Below are positions 19,278 through 28,279 of a stretch of 56,164 nucleotides of DNA, piece after piece. The DNA lies in contig CALMVO010000026.1 of the NCBI GenBank assembly GCA_937873205.1, positions 1 to 56,164 on the forward strand, read 5' to 3'. The notes under the pieces were generated by a model. The model saw nothing but the letters and a program-made list of their open reading frames with translations. It was not told the DNA's origin and searched no databases. The position numbers and the translations under genes are program-made. Numbering within the stretch: position 1 is the stretch's first letter; every line of letters begins with the position of its first letter. This DNA comes from an uncultured Acetobacteraceae bacterium. Lineage in GTDB: Bacteria; Pseudomonadota; Alphaproteobacteria; Acetobacterales; Acetobacteraceae.

Positions 19278-21020
19278 ATGCAGCGCCGCGTCTTCCCGAA
19301 CACCTGCCAGGGTCTCGTCCTGGGCATCGCCCTGCTGGCGCTGCCGATCGGCCCGGCCGCCGCGGTCCCGGCGCTGCCGACGATGCCCCGGTCGCCGCCG
19401 GCGCTGGGCGCCTATCTCGCCGGCACCGTCGCCGGCCATCTGGGCGACAGCGCCGCCGCCGCCGACCTGCTGCTCGACGCGCTGGCGCACGATCCGGACA
19501 ACCCGGCCCTGCTGCAGCCGGCCTTCCTGTTCTCGACGCTGGCCGGCAACCGGCAGGCGCCGGCGCTGGCGGCTCGCGCCCAGCTCGGCCTGCTGTCGCA
19601 GCTCGTGCTGGCCGACGACCGAGCGGTCCATGGCGACTGGGCCGGCGCCGCGGCGGGCTTCGCCAGCCTGCCGCACACGCCGCTCAACGACCTGATCCGC
19701 CCGCTGCTGCTGTCCTGGGCGCAGCAGGGCGATGGCCGCACCGACCTTGCCCTGCAGACCCTGGCTGCCGTCGGCGGCAACAGCCCGCTCGCCGGGACCG
19801 CGGTGCTGCAGGCCGGCACGATCGCCGAGCTTGCCGGCCGCACCGGCACCGCCGCCAGCCTCTACCGCACCGCGCAGGCGCTGGTCGTGGGCTCCAGCCT
19901 GCCGGTGACCCAGGTGCTGGGCAGCTTCCTCGCTCGTCACGGCCAGGCTGCGGACGCGCGGGCCATGGTCGGCACCTTGGTGCAGCAGGTGCCGGCGCTG
20001 AGCCTGATCGCGCCAGCGCTGTCCGCCTCCCTGGACCGGCCGGTGGTCGCCAACCCGCGGCAGGGGTTGGCCCACGCCTATCTGGCGATCGCCGCCCTGC
20101 TGCAGTCCCAGGACGCCTCGGCCAAGGAGGCGGTGAGCTTCATGCTGCGGTTCGCGCTCGACATGCAGCCGGACCTGACCGCCGCACGGCTGATGATGGC
20201 CGAGCAGCTGACGCCGGACCATCCCAAGGCGGCGCTGGCGGCGTTGGCGGGGGTAGCGTCGGACGATCCGCTGGCACCGCTGGTGCAGCTTCGGGCCGCC
20301 GCTCTGCTCGCGGTGAGCGGGCATTGCGACCAGAGCCGGACCATGCTGGAGGTGCTGGTGCGGCAGTTCCCCGACCGCCCGGAACCCGCACAGGAGCTGG
20401 GCGACGTGCTGTCGGACGCCAAGCTGTATGTCCCGGCGGTCACCGCCTACGACCGTGCCATCACCGATCGCAGCCGCCTCGGCAACGGGCTGGCCGGCAA
20501 CGACTGGCAGCTGCTGTTCTCGCGCGCCGTGGCGCTCGACCGCCAGAACCAGTGGCCGCGGGCGGAGGCGGACCTTGAGCACGCGCTGGCGCTGGCGCCG
20601 GACGAACCGTTCCTGCTGAACTATCTCGGCTACAGCCTGGTGGAGCGGCACCTGGATCTCGGCAAGGCCCGGACCCTGATCCAGCGCGCCCTCGACGGCA
20701 AGCCGGACGATGGCTCGATCCGCGACAGCCTCGGCTGGGTGATGCTGCGGCAGAACCAGGTGCCGGCGGCGGTCCAGACGCTGGAACGTGCGGCCGAGGA
20801 GATGCCGGAAGACCCCACCGTGAATTTCCACCTCGGCACGGCCTATTGGGCCGCCGGCCGCAAGGTCGAGGCCGAGGACCAGTGGCGGTGGGCGCTGGTG
20901 CTGAAACCCGAACCCGCCGACGCGGTGCAGATCCACGACGCGCTGCGGCGGGCGGGGCTGGAGGATGGTGGGAAGGCAAGGGATGCCACGCGTGAGCGGG
21001 CCTTGGACGACACCCCTTGA
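19278..21020 (+). CDS. Exported tetratricopeptide-repeat protein
   Basis: A 580-aa protein with an N-terminal signal sequence (1-29) followed by TPR-like helical repeats throughout; the C-terminal ones are clearest (DEPFLLNYLGYSLVE, DGSIRDSLGWVMLRQ, DPTVNFHLGTAYWAAG). Homologues occur next to ispE in acetic acid bacteria and relatives and have no fixed name. The last 16 or so codons are provided by a copy of the double-hairpin repeat (20973-21048), and the TGA stop overlaps the ispE TTG start as TTGA. Confidence 0.85.
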   Translation: MQRRVFPNTCQGLVLGIALLALPIGPAAAVPALPTMPRSPPALGAYLAGTVAGHLGDSAAAADLLLDALAHDPDNPALLQPAFLFSTLAGNRQAPALAARAQLGLLSQLVLADDRAVHGDWAGAAAGFASLPHTPLNDLIRPLLLSWAQQGDGRTDLALQTLAAVGGNSPLAGTAVLQAGTIAELAGRTGTAASLYRTAQALVVGSSLPVTQVLGSFLARHGQAADARAMVGTLVQQVPALSLIAPALSASLDRPVVANPRQGLAHAYLAIAALLQSQDASAKEAVSFMLRFALDMQPDLTAARLMMAEQLTPDHPKAALAALAGVASDDPLAPLVQLRAAALLAVSGHCDQSRTMLEVLVRQFPDRPEPAQELGDVLSDAKLYVPAVTAYDRAITDRSRLGNGLAGNDWQLLFSRAVALDRQNQWPRAEADLEHALALAPDEPFLLNYLGYSLVERHLDLGKARTLIQRALDGKPDDGSIRDSLGWVMLRQNQVPAAVQTLERAAEEMPEDPTVNFHLGTAYWAAGRKVEAEDQWRWALVLKPEPADAVQIHDALRRAGLEDGGKARDATRERALDDTP

Positions 21021-21048
21021 CCCCATCAAGGGTGGAACCCTTGACACC
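20973..21048 (+). repeat. Double-hairpin repeat inside the TPR gene/ispE junction
   Basis: It starts AAGGCAAGGG and ends GACACC. The second hairpin is TCAAGGGT-GGA-ACCCTTGA: both arms differ from the best copy at 14987, yet pairing is complete, so the changes are compensatory. The element encodes the TPR protein's C-terminus and includes possible ispE start codons and an AAGGG ribosome-site-like run (21028-21032). Confidence 0.7.
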
Positions 21049-21946
21049 CACTCGTTCAGAACGGGCGCATGCCAAGGTTAACCTCTACCTGCATGTCGTT
21101 GGGCGCCGGAACGACGGATATCACCTGCTCGACAGCCTCGCGGTCTTCGCCGGCGCCTACGATCTGCTGACCGCGGAGCCCGCGCCGGGCCTGAACCTGG
21201 CATTGACGCTGGGCGGCCGTTTCGGCGCCGGGCTCGGCCGGGAGCCGACCGGGGAAAACCTCGTCATACGGGCGGCGCGGCGGCTTCAGCAGGCGCTCGG
21301 CGTGGCGACCGGTGTGGCGCTGCGGCTCGACAAGAGCCTGCCGGTCGCGTCCGGCATCGGCGGCGGCTCGGCCGATGCCGCCGCCGCCCTGCGGCTGCTG
21401 GCCAGGCACTGGGCGGCGGCCGGGTCGCTCGATCGGGAGGGCATGCAGGCGCTGGCGCTGGCGCTCGGCGCCGACGTGCCTGTCTGCCTGGCGCAGCGCC
21501 CCGCCCGCATGCGCGGCATCGGCGAGGTGCTGGACGTGGCACCGGCTCTGCCGCCCTGCGCGCTGGTGCTGGTGAATTGCGGCCTCGCGGTCCCGACGCC
21601 GGTGGTGTTCGGCGCCCGAGCGCCCGGGTTCCGCGAGCCGGCCACGCTGCCCGCTGCCTGGTCGGACGCGGCGGCGATGGCGGCGGACCTGACCAGGCTG
21701 CACAACGATCTGCAGCCGGCGGCGATCGCGCTCTGCCCGCCCATCGCCGACGTGCTGGCGGCGATCGCGGCCCAGCCGGGCTGCCTGCTGGCGCGGATGA
21801 GCGGGTCCGGCGCCACCTGCTTCGGGCTGTTCGCATGGCCGGAGCAGGCTGATGCCGCCGCCGTGGTGCTGGCGCGCCCGGACTGGTGGGTTTGGAGCGG
21901 CCTGATGCTGTCGAACGCCTTACCGTCGGATGCGACGGTCCTGTAG
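21017..21946 (+). CDS. ispE: 4-diphosphocytidyl-2-C-methyl-D-erythritol kinase
   Basis: A GHMP-family kinase of up to 309 aa that phosphorylates CDP-methylerythritol in the non-mevalonate (MEP) isoprenoid pathway. Seen: HAKVNLYLHVVGRR with the catalytic Lys, the ATP loop LPVASGIGGGSADAAAAL and C-terminal MSGSGATCFGLF. Start is TTG 21017 (overlapping the TPR stop) or TTG 21041, which has AAGGG 8 nt in front; both lie in the repeat copy. Coupling to the TPR gene is likely. Confidence 0.93.
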   Translation: MTPSRVEPLTPTRSERAHAKVNLYLHVVGRRNDGYHLLDSLAVFAGAYDLLTAEPAPGLNLALTLGGRFGAGLGREPTGENLVIRAARRLQQALGVATGVALRLDKSLPVASGIGGGSADAAAALRLLARHWAAAGSLDREGMQALALALGADVPVCLAQRPARMRGIGEVLDVAPALPPCALVLVNCGLAVPTPVVFGARAPGFREPATLPAAWSDAAAMAADLTRLHNDLQPAAIALCPPIADVLAAIAAQPGCLLARMSGSGATCFGLFAWPEQADAAAVVLARPDWWVWSGLMLSNALPSDATVL

Positions 21947-21975
21947 GATGTGCAAAATTTGAGCTGGAGCACCCG

Positions 21976-22377
21976 ATGAGCAAGCGTGCCGCCCGATTGC
22001 AGGTCACGGTTTCCGACGATCGCCAGGAAACCACCCTGACGCTGTTGCCGGAGAGCGGGATCGAGGGCGAGATGAAGTTCACGCTCGACCAGCTCGGCCA
22101 GCTCATCGCCTCGCTGGGACAGGCCCGTGCGGCGATGCTGGAAAAGCGCGCGGTGCCGCCGATGGAGGGCGCGCCGTTCACCCCGATATACAAGACGCAG
22201 TGGGCGGTGCAGCCGGAAGCGCTGACGGAGGGCTCGATCATCGCCTTCCAGCACCCGGCCTATGGTCCGGTCGGCTTCGTGCTGCCGCCGAGCGACATCG
22301 AGAAGGTGGTCCGCGCTCTTACCGTGCACATGGGCATGGTGCATTCGAGCGAGCAGCGGCCCAGCAAGCCAAGCTGA
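21976..22377 (+). CDS. Conserved hypothetical protein
   Basis: A 133-aa soluble protein starting at ATG 21976 with GGAG at 21966-21969. No domain recognised. It has a beta-rich centre (RLQVTVSDDRQETTLTLLP) and a patterned second half (YKTQWAVQPEALTEGSIIAFQHPAYGPVGFVLP) that looks like a compact beta domain. It follows ispE by 29 bp on the same strand. Its stop codon abuts the stop of the convergent YqaA gene with no gap. Confidence 0.75.
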   Translation: MSKRAARLQVTVSDDRQETTLTLLPESGIEGEMKFTLDQLGQLIASLGQARAAMLEKRAVPPMEGAPFTPIYKTQWAVQPEALTEGSIIAFQHPAYGPVGFVLPPSDIEKVVRALTVHMGMVHSSEQRPSKPS

Positions 22378-22953
22378 CTACACCCGGAGTGCCACCACCA
22401 CGCCACCGACGATCAGCACAGCCGCCAGCAGCGCCAGGGCCGTAAGGCGCCGCTCGATGAAGTCCTGCGCAACGGCGCCGTAGCGGCGGAGCAGTGCCGC
22501 CACCAGGAAGAAGCGGGCGCCGCGGGTGATCAGGCTCGCCAGAAGGAACAGCGCCAGGCTGTAATGCGCGGCACCGGCCGCGATCGCCACGATCTTGTAG
22601 GGGATCGGCGTCAGTCCCTTGAACAGGATGACGCTGAACCCGTATTCGGCGAACCGGGTTCGATACACCGCCAGCGCACGCTCGCCGTGATAGAGGTGGA
22701 TCACCCGCATCGCCAGCTGGATCAGCTCGGCCCCCAGTAGCCAGCCGATCGCACCGCCGCACAGGCTGGCCACCGTGCACAACCCGGCCAGAAACCAGGC
22801 GCGCTGCGGCCGGGCCAGCACCATCGGGATCAGCAGCACGTCGGGAGGCACCGGGAACACGCTGCCCTCGGCCACCGCGATCGCGACCAGCCAGAATGGT
22901 GCCGAAGGCGTCGCGGCGAGCGCCAGGATGCGCGCGTACAGGCGCTGGAGCAT
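22378..22953 (-). CDS. YqaA family (DedA-like) membrane protein
   Basis: A 191-aa polytopic protein beginning MLQRLYARILALAATPSAPF (ATG 22953); the longer reading upstream is not hydrophobic and runs into a repeat. The SNARE-associated core is seen: EGSVFPVPPDVLLIPMVLA, FKGLTPIPYKIVAIAAG, FLLASLITRGARFFLVAALL. DedA-superfamily proteins act in phospholipid carrier flipping or membrane potential. A second, unrelated member lies at 5266. Confidence 0.85.
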   Translation of the reverse strand: MLQRLYARILALAATPSAPFWLVAIAVAEGSVFPVPPDVLLIPMVLARPQRAWFLAGLCTVASLCGGAIGWLLGAELIQLAMRVIHLYHGERALAVYRTRFAEYGFSVILFKGLTPIPYKIVAIAAGAAHYSLALFLLASLITRGARFFLVAALLRRYGAVAQDFIERRLTALALLAAVLIVGGVVVALRV

Positions 22954-23003
22954 GGAGGGATCGTCCCCGGAATGGCATGCCGGGTTAGCGGCTCGGGGGA
23001 AGA

Positions 23004-23056
23004 AAGGCCAGGGCGCTGCCCCGGACCCGGTCAAGGCGGAGCCTTGACAATCCTTT
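23004..23056 (+). repeat. Double-hairpin repeat copy
   Basis: It starts AAGGCCAGGGC. The second stem is GTCAAGGC-GGA-GCCTTGAC, again fully paired although its sequence differs from the copy at 14987. It lies in the gap between the sensor kinase stop and the YqaA start. Confidence 0.8.
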
Positions 23057-23063
23057 CATAGGA

Positions 23064-24578
23064 CTAGGCGACGAGGGTGACGCAGGCGCGCAGGCCGTGC
23101 GGCGGGCGGTTGGATAGAGTGATGTCGCCGCCCTGGCCGCGCAGGATGTTGCGGGCGATCGACAGGCCGAGCCCGGTACCGCCGGTCTCGCGGTTGCGGC
23201 TGGCCTCGAGGCGCACGAACGGCTCGAACACCCGCTCCAATTCCTCCGGCGGGATGCCTGGACCGTCATCCTCGAACAGCACCACCACATGTCCCGATGC
23301 CGCCGGCAGCAAGGTGACCCGCACGCCCCCGGCATAGGCGATCGCGTTGCCGATCAGGTTGGCGAGCGCCCGCTTCAGCGGCAGCGACCGCGCCTGGATT
23401 ACCACCGCCGGCGGCGCGACGGCGAAGCCGACGCGGTCGGCGAGCTCCGGTCGCCCGTCCACGGCGTCGTCCAGGATCGTGCGCAGCAGCGCGTTCAGGT
23501 CGAGCCGAACCATCGGCTCACGGTTGGCGCTGTCGCGGCCGAATGCCAGCGTCGCGGACACCATCGCCTCCAGCTCGTCGAGGTCGGCCAGGAACTTGGC
23601 CTGCAGCTCCTCGTCCTCGATGAACTCCGAGCGCAGCTTCAGCCGCGTGATCGGCGTGCGGAGGTCGTGGCCGATCGCGGTCAGCAGCAGCGTGCGGTCG
23701 GTGACGAAGCGCCGGATCCGGCTGGCCATCGTGTTGAAGGCGATCGCGGCCGTGGCGACCTCGGTCGGGCCGTTCTCCGGCAGCGGGTCGGCGTTCACGT
23801 CGCGGCCGAGCTTTTCGGCGGCGATCGCCAGCGTGCGCAGCGGTGCGGTGAGGCGGCGGACCGCCCACACGCTGAGCAGGCCGGCGAAGATGGTCATCAC
23901 CAGGAACGCGGCCGGCAGCGTCGGCGACAGGAACGGGTCGGGCCGGGGCATGACGAAGCGCACGGTCAGCCAGCGCCCGTCGTCGGGAAGCTGCATCGCG
24001 ATCGCGAAGCTGCGCCCGCCGTTGCCGGCATTGAGGCCGCCGCCCGGGGCGCCCGGTGGCGGGAGGCGGAACGGGTCGGGTGACCCACTTGGCGCCCCGC
24101 CCGGCGTCCGACGGTCCCGCCAGAACGGGCCGGACCCGTCCAGCTCCGGCGGCGCATCGAGGCGCTGCTCGTCCTCGGGCGGGCGTGGAATGTTGCTGGC
24201 GATGATGATGCGCGCCGGCCGCAGCCGAGCCGCCATTGGCATCGTCTGCAGGCGCCGTCGCAGCATCCGCTGGATCTGCACCGGCGCCAGGGTCAGCGTG
24301 CCGAACTGCGGGACGCTGCCGAGGCTGGTGCGGAACCCGGAGGGGAGATGGGACCGCGCCAGGATGGCGTCGCGCGCCGACGGATCGGTGTCGGCGACCA
24401 GCCGGTAGATGCCGACCACCTCGCCGCCGGTCTCCCGCTCGATGGTGAGCCGCGCGAAGTCGAGCCGGTCTAGCGCATGGATCGCGAGCCCGACCGTCTG
24501 CACGACGACCAGACCGGCGACCAGCAGCAGCGCGGTCCGCGCCGCCAGGCTGCGCGGCAGCGGCATGAACCGACGCAT
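23064..24578 (-). CDS. EnvZ-like sensor histidine kinase
   Basis: A 504-aa membrane kinase: TM1 about 13-35, a periplasmic sensor with a Pro/Gly-rich insert (about 132-188), TM2 about 222-240, HAMP 241-295, then the H-box AIGHDLRTPITRL with phospho-acceptor His304. ATP-binding N, G1 and G2 boxes are present (LIGNAIAYA, EDDGPGIPP, GGTGLGLSIARNI). It follows its regulator gene by 23 bp. The signal is unknown; the insert is unusual for EnvZ and of low complexity. Confidence 0.93.
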   Translation of the reverse strand: MRRFMPLPRSLAARTALLLVAGLVVVQTVGLAIHALDRLDFARLTIERETGGEVVGIYRLVADTDPSARDAILARSHLPSGFRTSLGSVPQFGTLTLAPVQIQRMLRRRLQTMPMAARLRPARIIIASNIPRPPEDEQRLDAPPELDGSGPFWRDRRTPGGAPSGSPDPFRLPPPGAPGGGLNAGNGGRSFAIAMQLPDDGRWLTVRFVMPRPDPFLSPTLPAAFLVMTIFAGLLSVWAVRRLTAPLRTLAIAAEKLGRDVNADPLPENGPTEVATAAIAFNTMASRIRRFVTDRTLLLTAIGHDLRTPITRLKLRSEFIEDEELQAKFLADLDELEAMVSATLAFGRDSANREPMVRLDLNALLRTILDDAVDGRPELADRVGFAVAPPAVVIQARSLPLKRALANLIGNAIAYAGGVRVTLLPAASGHVVVLFEDDGPGIPPEELERVFEPFVRLEASRNRETGGTGLGLSIARNILRGQGGDITLSNRPPHGLRACVTLVA

Positions 24579-24601
24579 GGCCGCTGCAGATCCCCTGCGC
24601 G

Positions 24602-25321
24602 TCAGACCCGTTCGACGTCCGCGGCCAGCACGTAACCGCCGCCGCGCACCGTCTTGATCACCTGGGCGTTGCGGCCGTCATCCTCGAGCTTGCGGCGCAG
24701 GCGCGAGATCGCAACGTCGATGGCGCGGTCGAACGGGCCGGCCTGCCGACCGCGCAGCAGGTCGAGCAGCATGTCGCGGGTCAGCACCCGGTTGGCGCGG
24801 TCCAGCAGCGCCACCAGCAGCTCGTACTCGCCGCCGGTGAGCGGCACCTCGGCGCCGTCCGGGTTCAGCAGGCGGCGGCGCAGCGGCTCCAGCGTCCAGC
24901 CGGCGAAGCGCAGCACGCGGCTCTCCGCCTCCGGCTTGCGCTCGTCCCGTTCCCCGGTGCGCCGCATCACCGCGCGCATGCGGGCCATCAGCTCGCGCGG
25001 GTTGAACGGCTTGGGCAGGTAGTCGTCGGCGCCCAGCTCCAGCCCGATGATGCGGTCGGTCTCGTCGCCCATCGCGGTCAGCATCACGATCGGCAGGTTG
25101 CCTTGGCTCCGCATCCAGCGGGCGAGGTCGAGCCCGCTCTCGCCTGGCAGCATGAGATCCAGCACCACGAGCTGGTAGTGCCCGTTGGCCCAGGCCCGCC
25201 GCGCCTCGCGCCCGTCCCGCACCGCGGTGACCCGGAAGCGGTTGCGCTCGAGGAACCGAGCCAGGAGATCACGGATCTCGCGGTCATCGTCGACGATCAG
25301 GATGTGGGGAAGCTGTTCCAT
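24602..25321 (-). CDS. OmpR-family response regulator
   Basis: A 239-aa regulator: receiver domain (6-120) with acidic pair Asp12/13, phospho-acceptor Asp55 (VVLDLMLPG), conserved Thr and Lys (MLTAMGDE, PKPF), and a C-terminal winged helix ending KTVRGGGYVLA. ATG 25321 has GGGAGACGG upstream; the longer in-frame extension is not needed. It forms a pair with the downstream kinase and resembles OmpR in sequence, so envelope or osmotic control is a reasonable guess. Confidence 0.94.
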   Translation of the reverse strand: MEQLPHILIVDDDREIRDLLARFLERNRFRVTAVRDGREARRAWANGHYQLVVLDLMLPGESGLDLARWMRSQGNLPIVMLTAMGDETDRIIGLELGADDYLPKPFNPRELMARMRAVMRRTGERDERKPEAESRVLRFAGWTLEPLRRRLLNPDGAEVPLTGGEYELLVALLDRANRVLTRDMLLDLLRGRQAGPFDRAIDVAISRLRRKLEDDGRNAQVIKTVRGGGYVLAADVERV

Positions 25322-25475
25322 CACCGTCTCCCTTAAACCCTCGCGCGCCGGCCGTGCAGCTCGCGTTGCAATTGGTTTCACAGCGGCGTCGATCGGCGCA
25401 GGTTCGTGCATCGCCGGCGCCTGTGTCACAGTCCCGTGGTCCGTCGGCGCGGCGGCCGGGCGCGGGGGAGAGACG

Positions 25476-26342
25476 ATGGCTCACGGGCGTTCCTGTTGCC
25501 TGGCGGCCCTCTGCCTCTCGGCCACCGTCCTGCTCGCGGATGGGGCCGGCGCAAAGGATGCGGTCCCGGCGTCCCCAACGATGGCCCCCCCGACGGGGTC
25601 CCCGACGGCGCCCGTCCATGCGCCGACGCCGGCCGCCCCCACGTTCCCGACCGCGCCACCTGTCGTGCCGCAGGCCGTGCCGCCGGGAACGTTGGCGGCG
25701 ATCGGCGGAGACCGGGCCGACGCGATCGCCCGCGACATCATGCTGCACCCCCCGCACAGGCCCGGCTCGCAGCAGGAATCGGCCCAGCTGCATACGATCA
25801 ACCTGAAGCTGAACGGCCTGCTCGATCGCAGCGTGCACGGCAGCGAGAACACCGAGGTCGGCCGGGTCATCGACGTGCTGATCGGCGATGACGGCCATCC
25901 CGCCGCCCTGACGCTCGATGTCGGCGGCTTCATGGGCGTCGGCAACCGCAAGATCGCGGTGGCCTGGGCACTGTTCGACGTCGCCAAACCCGGCAACGAG
26001 CCGCTGCGCGTGGCGCTCACCGAGGGCCAGGTGAAGTCCGCGCCGACGGCCGAGGATGCCGGCGAGGTCACCGTGGTCACCGGCGAGGGTGGCCAGCCCG
26101 CCATCGTCCGGCCGAAGGCCGTGTCGGAGCCGGTCGCGGCATCGGCTGCCGTGCCCGCCCCGAAGGCGTCCGTGTCCGCTCCGGCCTCTGCGGTCCCGGC
26201 GCCGCCTATCGAGCCACCGGGGCAGGGTGGGGCTCCAACCGCGACGATGGTCCCGATGCCGGCGGCGCGGGATCCGGCGACGTCGGCGACACCCGCCGTC
26301 CAGCCGCGGCACGCGACGCCCGCGCCATCTGGACGGCGCTGA
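25476..26342 (+). CDS. Exported PRC-barrel domain protein
   Basis: A 288-aa protein with a signal peptide (1-26), a Pro/Ala/Thr-rich stretch (about 27-75), one PRC-barrel domain (about 104-185; NTEVGRVIDVLIGDDGHP, LTLDVGGFMGVGNRKIAV) and another low-complexity Pro/Ala tail. ATG 25476 follows GGGGGAG. PRC-barrel proteins of this exported type are common in alphaproteobacteria and of unclear role. It is divergent from the two-component genes (154 bp), so a shared control region is possible. Confidence 0.85.
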   Translation: MAHGRSCCLAALCLSATVLLADGAGAKDAVPASPTMAPPTGSPTAPVHAPTPAAPTFPTAPPVVPQAVPPGTLAAIGGDRADAIARDIMLHPPHRPGSQQESAQLHTINLKLNGLLDRSVHGSENTEVGRVIDVLIGDDGHPAALTLDVGGFMGVGNRKIAVAWALFDVAKPGNEPLRVALTEGQVKSAPTAEDAGEVTVVTGEGGQPAIVRPKAVSEPVAASAAVPAPKASVSAPASAVPAPPIEPPGQGGAPTATMVPMPAARDPATSATPAVQPRHATPAPSGRR

Positions 26343-26349
26343 AGTGGAG

Positions 26350-27780
26350 ATGTCGCACACGGTGTCGACACGGGCCGGTCCTGCGGAGATCCCGCCCGGC
26401 ACCGGGTCCGGACCCGGGCTGGCGACGCCGATCGGCCGGCGCAGCCAGCGCGGGCTGGACTGGCTCAACTTCTTCGTCGCCAACCTCCAGACGGCGTTCG
26501 GACCCTTCATCGCCGTCTACCTGACCGGCGAGCACTGGACCCAAGGCGAGATCGGTCTCGTGCTGACCGTGGGGTCGGTGACCGCCATGCTGAGCCAGGT
26601 GCCGGCCGGCGCCCTCGTCGACCTGCTGCGGAACAAGCACGTGGCCGCGGGGGCCTCAATCGTCGCCATCGTGCTATCCTGCCTGCTTCTCGCGGCACTG
26701 CCGCAGCGGCTGCCGGTCACTGCGGCCGAGATCCTGCACGGCTTCGCCAGCTGCATGCTGAACCCGGCGATCGCCGCCATCACCCTGTCCGTGGTCGCCC
26801 GCCACGGGGTACCAAAGCAGCCGCGCGAGCGCAGCCGGGATGCCGCCGCCGCGGCTCAAGCGGCGGCCGAGATAGCCCTGGGCGAGCGCTTCGGCCGCAA
26901 CGCCAGCTTCGGCTCCATCGGCAACGCGATGGCGGCGGGCCTGATGGGCGGCGTCGGCTACTGGGTCTCGTCCCGAGCCACCTTCCTGCTCGGTGCCGCC
27001 TTGGCACTGCCTGGCTTGCTGGCGCTCCGCATGATCGAGCATCCGGCCGCGCCCGCCCGGCCGGCGACGCCGGGCATTGCCACGACCAGCCGTCCGGCCG
27101 GCGGCATCCGCATGCTGCTGCATGACCGGCGGCTGTTCGGCTTCGCCACCTGCGTGATCTTCTTCCACCTCGCCAATGCCGGGATGCTGCCGCTGGCCGC
27201 TGGCCAGGTGACCCGGGAGGCGGGGAACCTGGCCGAGCTTGTGATCGCCGCCTGCATCCTGGTGCCGCAGGTCCTGGGCGCGATGCTGTCGCCCTCGATC
27301 GGCCGCTGGGCCGGCCGGTACGGCCGGCGGCCGATCATGCTGGTCGCGTTCGCCGCAGTGCCGCTGCGCGGGCTTCTGCTGGCGGTCTCGACCTCGCCTC
27401 TCATGACGATCGGCGTGCAGCTGCTGGACGCGGTGAGCTCGGCCGCCTTTGGCGTGCTGCTGCCGCTGGTCGCCTCGGACCTCAGCCGCGGCACCGGCCG
27501 CTTCAACCTGTGCATGGGGCTGCTGGGGCTCGCGATGGGCATCGGTGCCAGTCTCAGCACCACGCTGGCCGGCCTGGTCGCCGACCGGTCGGTGCCCGCC
27601 GGCTTCCTGGTGCTGGCTGCGGCCGGGGTGCTGTGCGAGCTGTCGGTTTGGCTTCTGTTCAGTGAAACCGCGTCGCTGCCGGTGTCCGACGGACGCTCAC
27701 GGTGGCCCTGGCTCCCCGCGCCGCGCGGACGGACCGGACAGGGTCGAAGCGCGTCCCCCCGTGGAGACACGCCAGACTAG
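26350..27780 (+). CDS. MFS transporter
   Basis: A 476-aa 12-TM transporter. It has the loop motif GALVDLLRNKHVAA in the first half and GRWAGRYGRRPIML in the second, with a hydrophilic central loop (about 145-180) rich in Ala and charged residues. The overall layout is that of the MFS_1 group; the substrate is unknown. ATG 26350 has GGAG directly in front with no spacing, so GTG 26362 or coupling to the PRC-barrel gene (7 bp upstream) may set the start. Confidence 0.82.
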   Translation: MSHTVSTRAGPAEIPPGTGSGPGLATPIGRRSQRGLDWLNFFVANLQTAFGPFIAVYLTGEHWTQGEIGLVLTVGSVTAMLSQVPAGALVDLLRNKHVAAGASIVAIVLSCLLLAALPQRLPVTAAEILHGFASCMLNPAIAAITLSVVARHGVPKQPRERSRDAAAAAQAAAEIALGERFGRNASFGSIGNAMAAGLMGGVGYWVSSRATFLLGAALALPGLLALRMIEHPAAPARPATPGIATTSRPAGGIRMLLHDRRLFGFATCVIFFHLANAGMLPLAAGQVTREAGNLAELVIAACILVPQVLGAMLSPSIGRWAGRYGRRPIMLVAFAAVPLRGLLLAVSTSPLMTIGVQLLDAVSSAAFGVLLPLVASDLSRGTGRFNLCMGLLGLAMGIGASLSTTLAGLVADRSVPAGFLVLAAAGVLCELSVWLLFSETASLPVSDGRSRWPWLPAPRGRTGQGRSASPRGDTPD

Positions 27781-28279
27781 GTCGCGTTGGTCCGGCACGA
27801 CGACGAATGGGCAGGGATGTCGGTTCACGTCGTCGAGGACGACAAGGCCGCCCTGGCGAGACGTGCCCGAGATGCTCGGACCCGGACCAGCATCGTCCGC
27901 CGCTTCAGCCGATGGAGCAGCAAGGACGTCTGCCATCGCATCGTCCATGTTGAAGATCAAGTCTCCACGGACCTGACCTCGGACGGCACCGTCATCCAAG
28001 CCCACCAGCATGACGCCGCCGTAAAAGCCTCAGAATTCAGGCGCATGCTCTCGCCGCGGGCTTGGCACGAAGATCCATTTGGCGACGCGCGAGCCTGGCC
28101 TTCCGCTTGGATCAGGCTGACCGGCACCCGGCAGGAAGTGCACGGCAGTTCGAAGCGATGTCCGCCCATGATCGGCGAGCTGCCGTCACCGCAGACAGAG
28201 CCGAGGACGTGGGTTATAATTCGTATGGTCACCGCTGAAGCGGTGGCCGTCATCACGACAGCCCCGAGATGGAAGACAG
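27781..28279. other. 500 bp without a convincing gene
   Basis: Several overlapping readings exist on both strands, none with a good ribosome site or known family. On the minus strand a Cys-containing stretch (FELPCTSCRVPVSLI, near 28150) and, after a frame change, a hydrophobic/acidic stretch (near 27850-28010) look protein-like; a frame-shifted remnant is possible. Confidence 0.4.
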
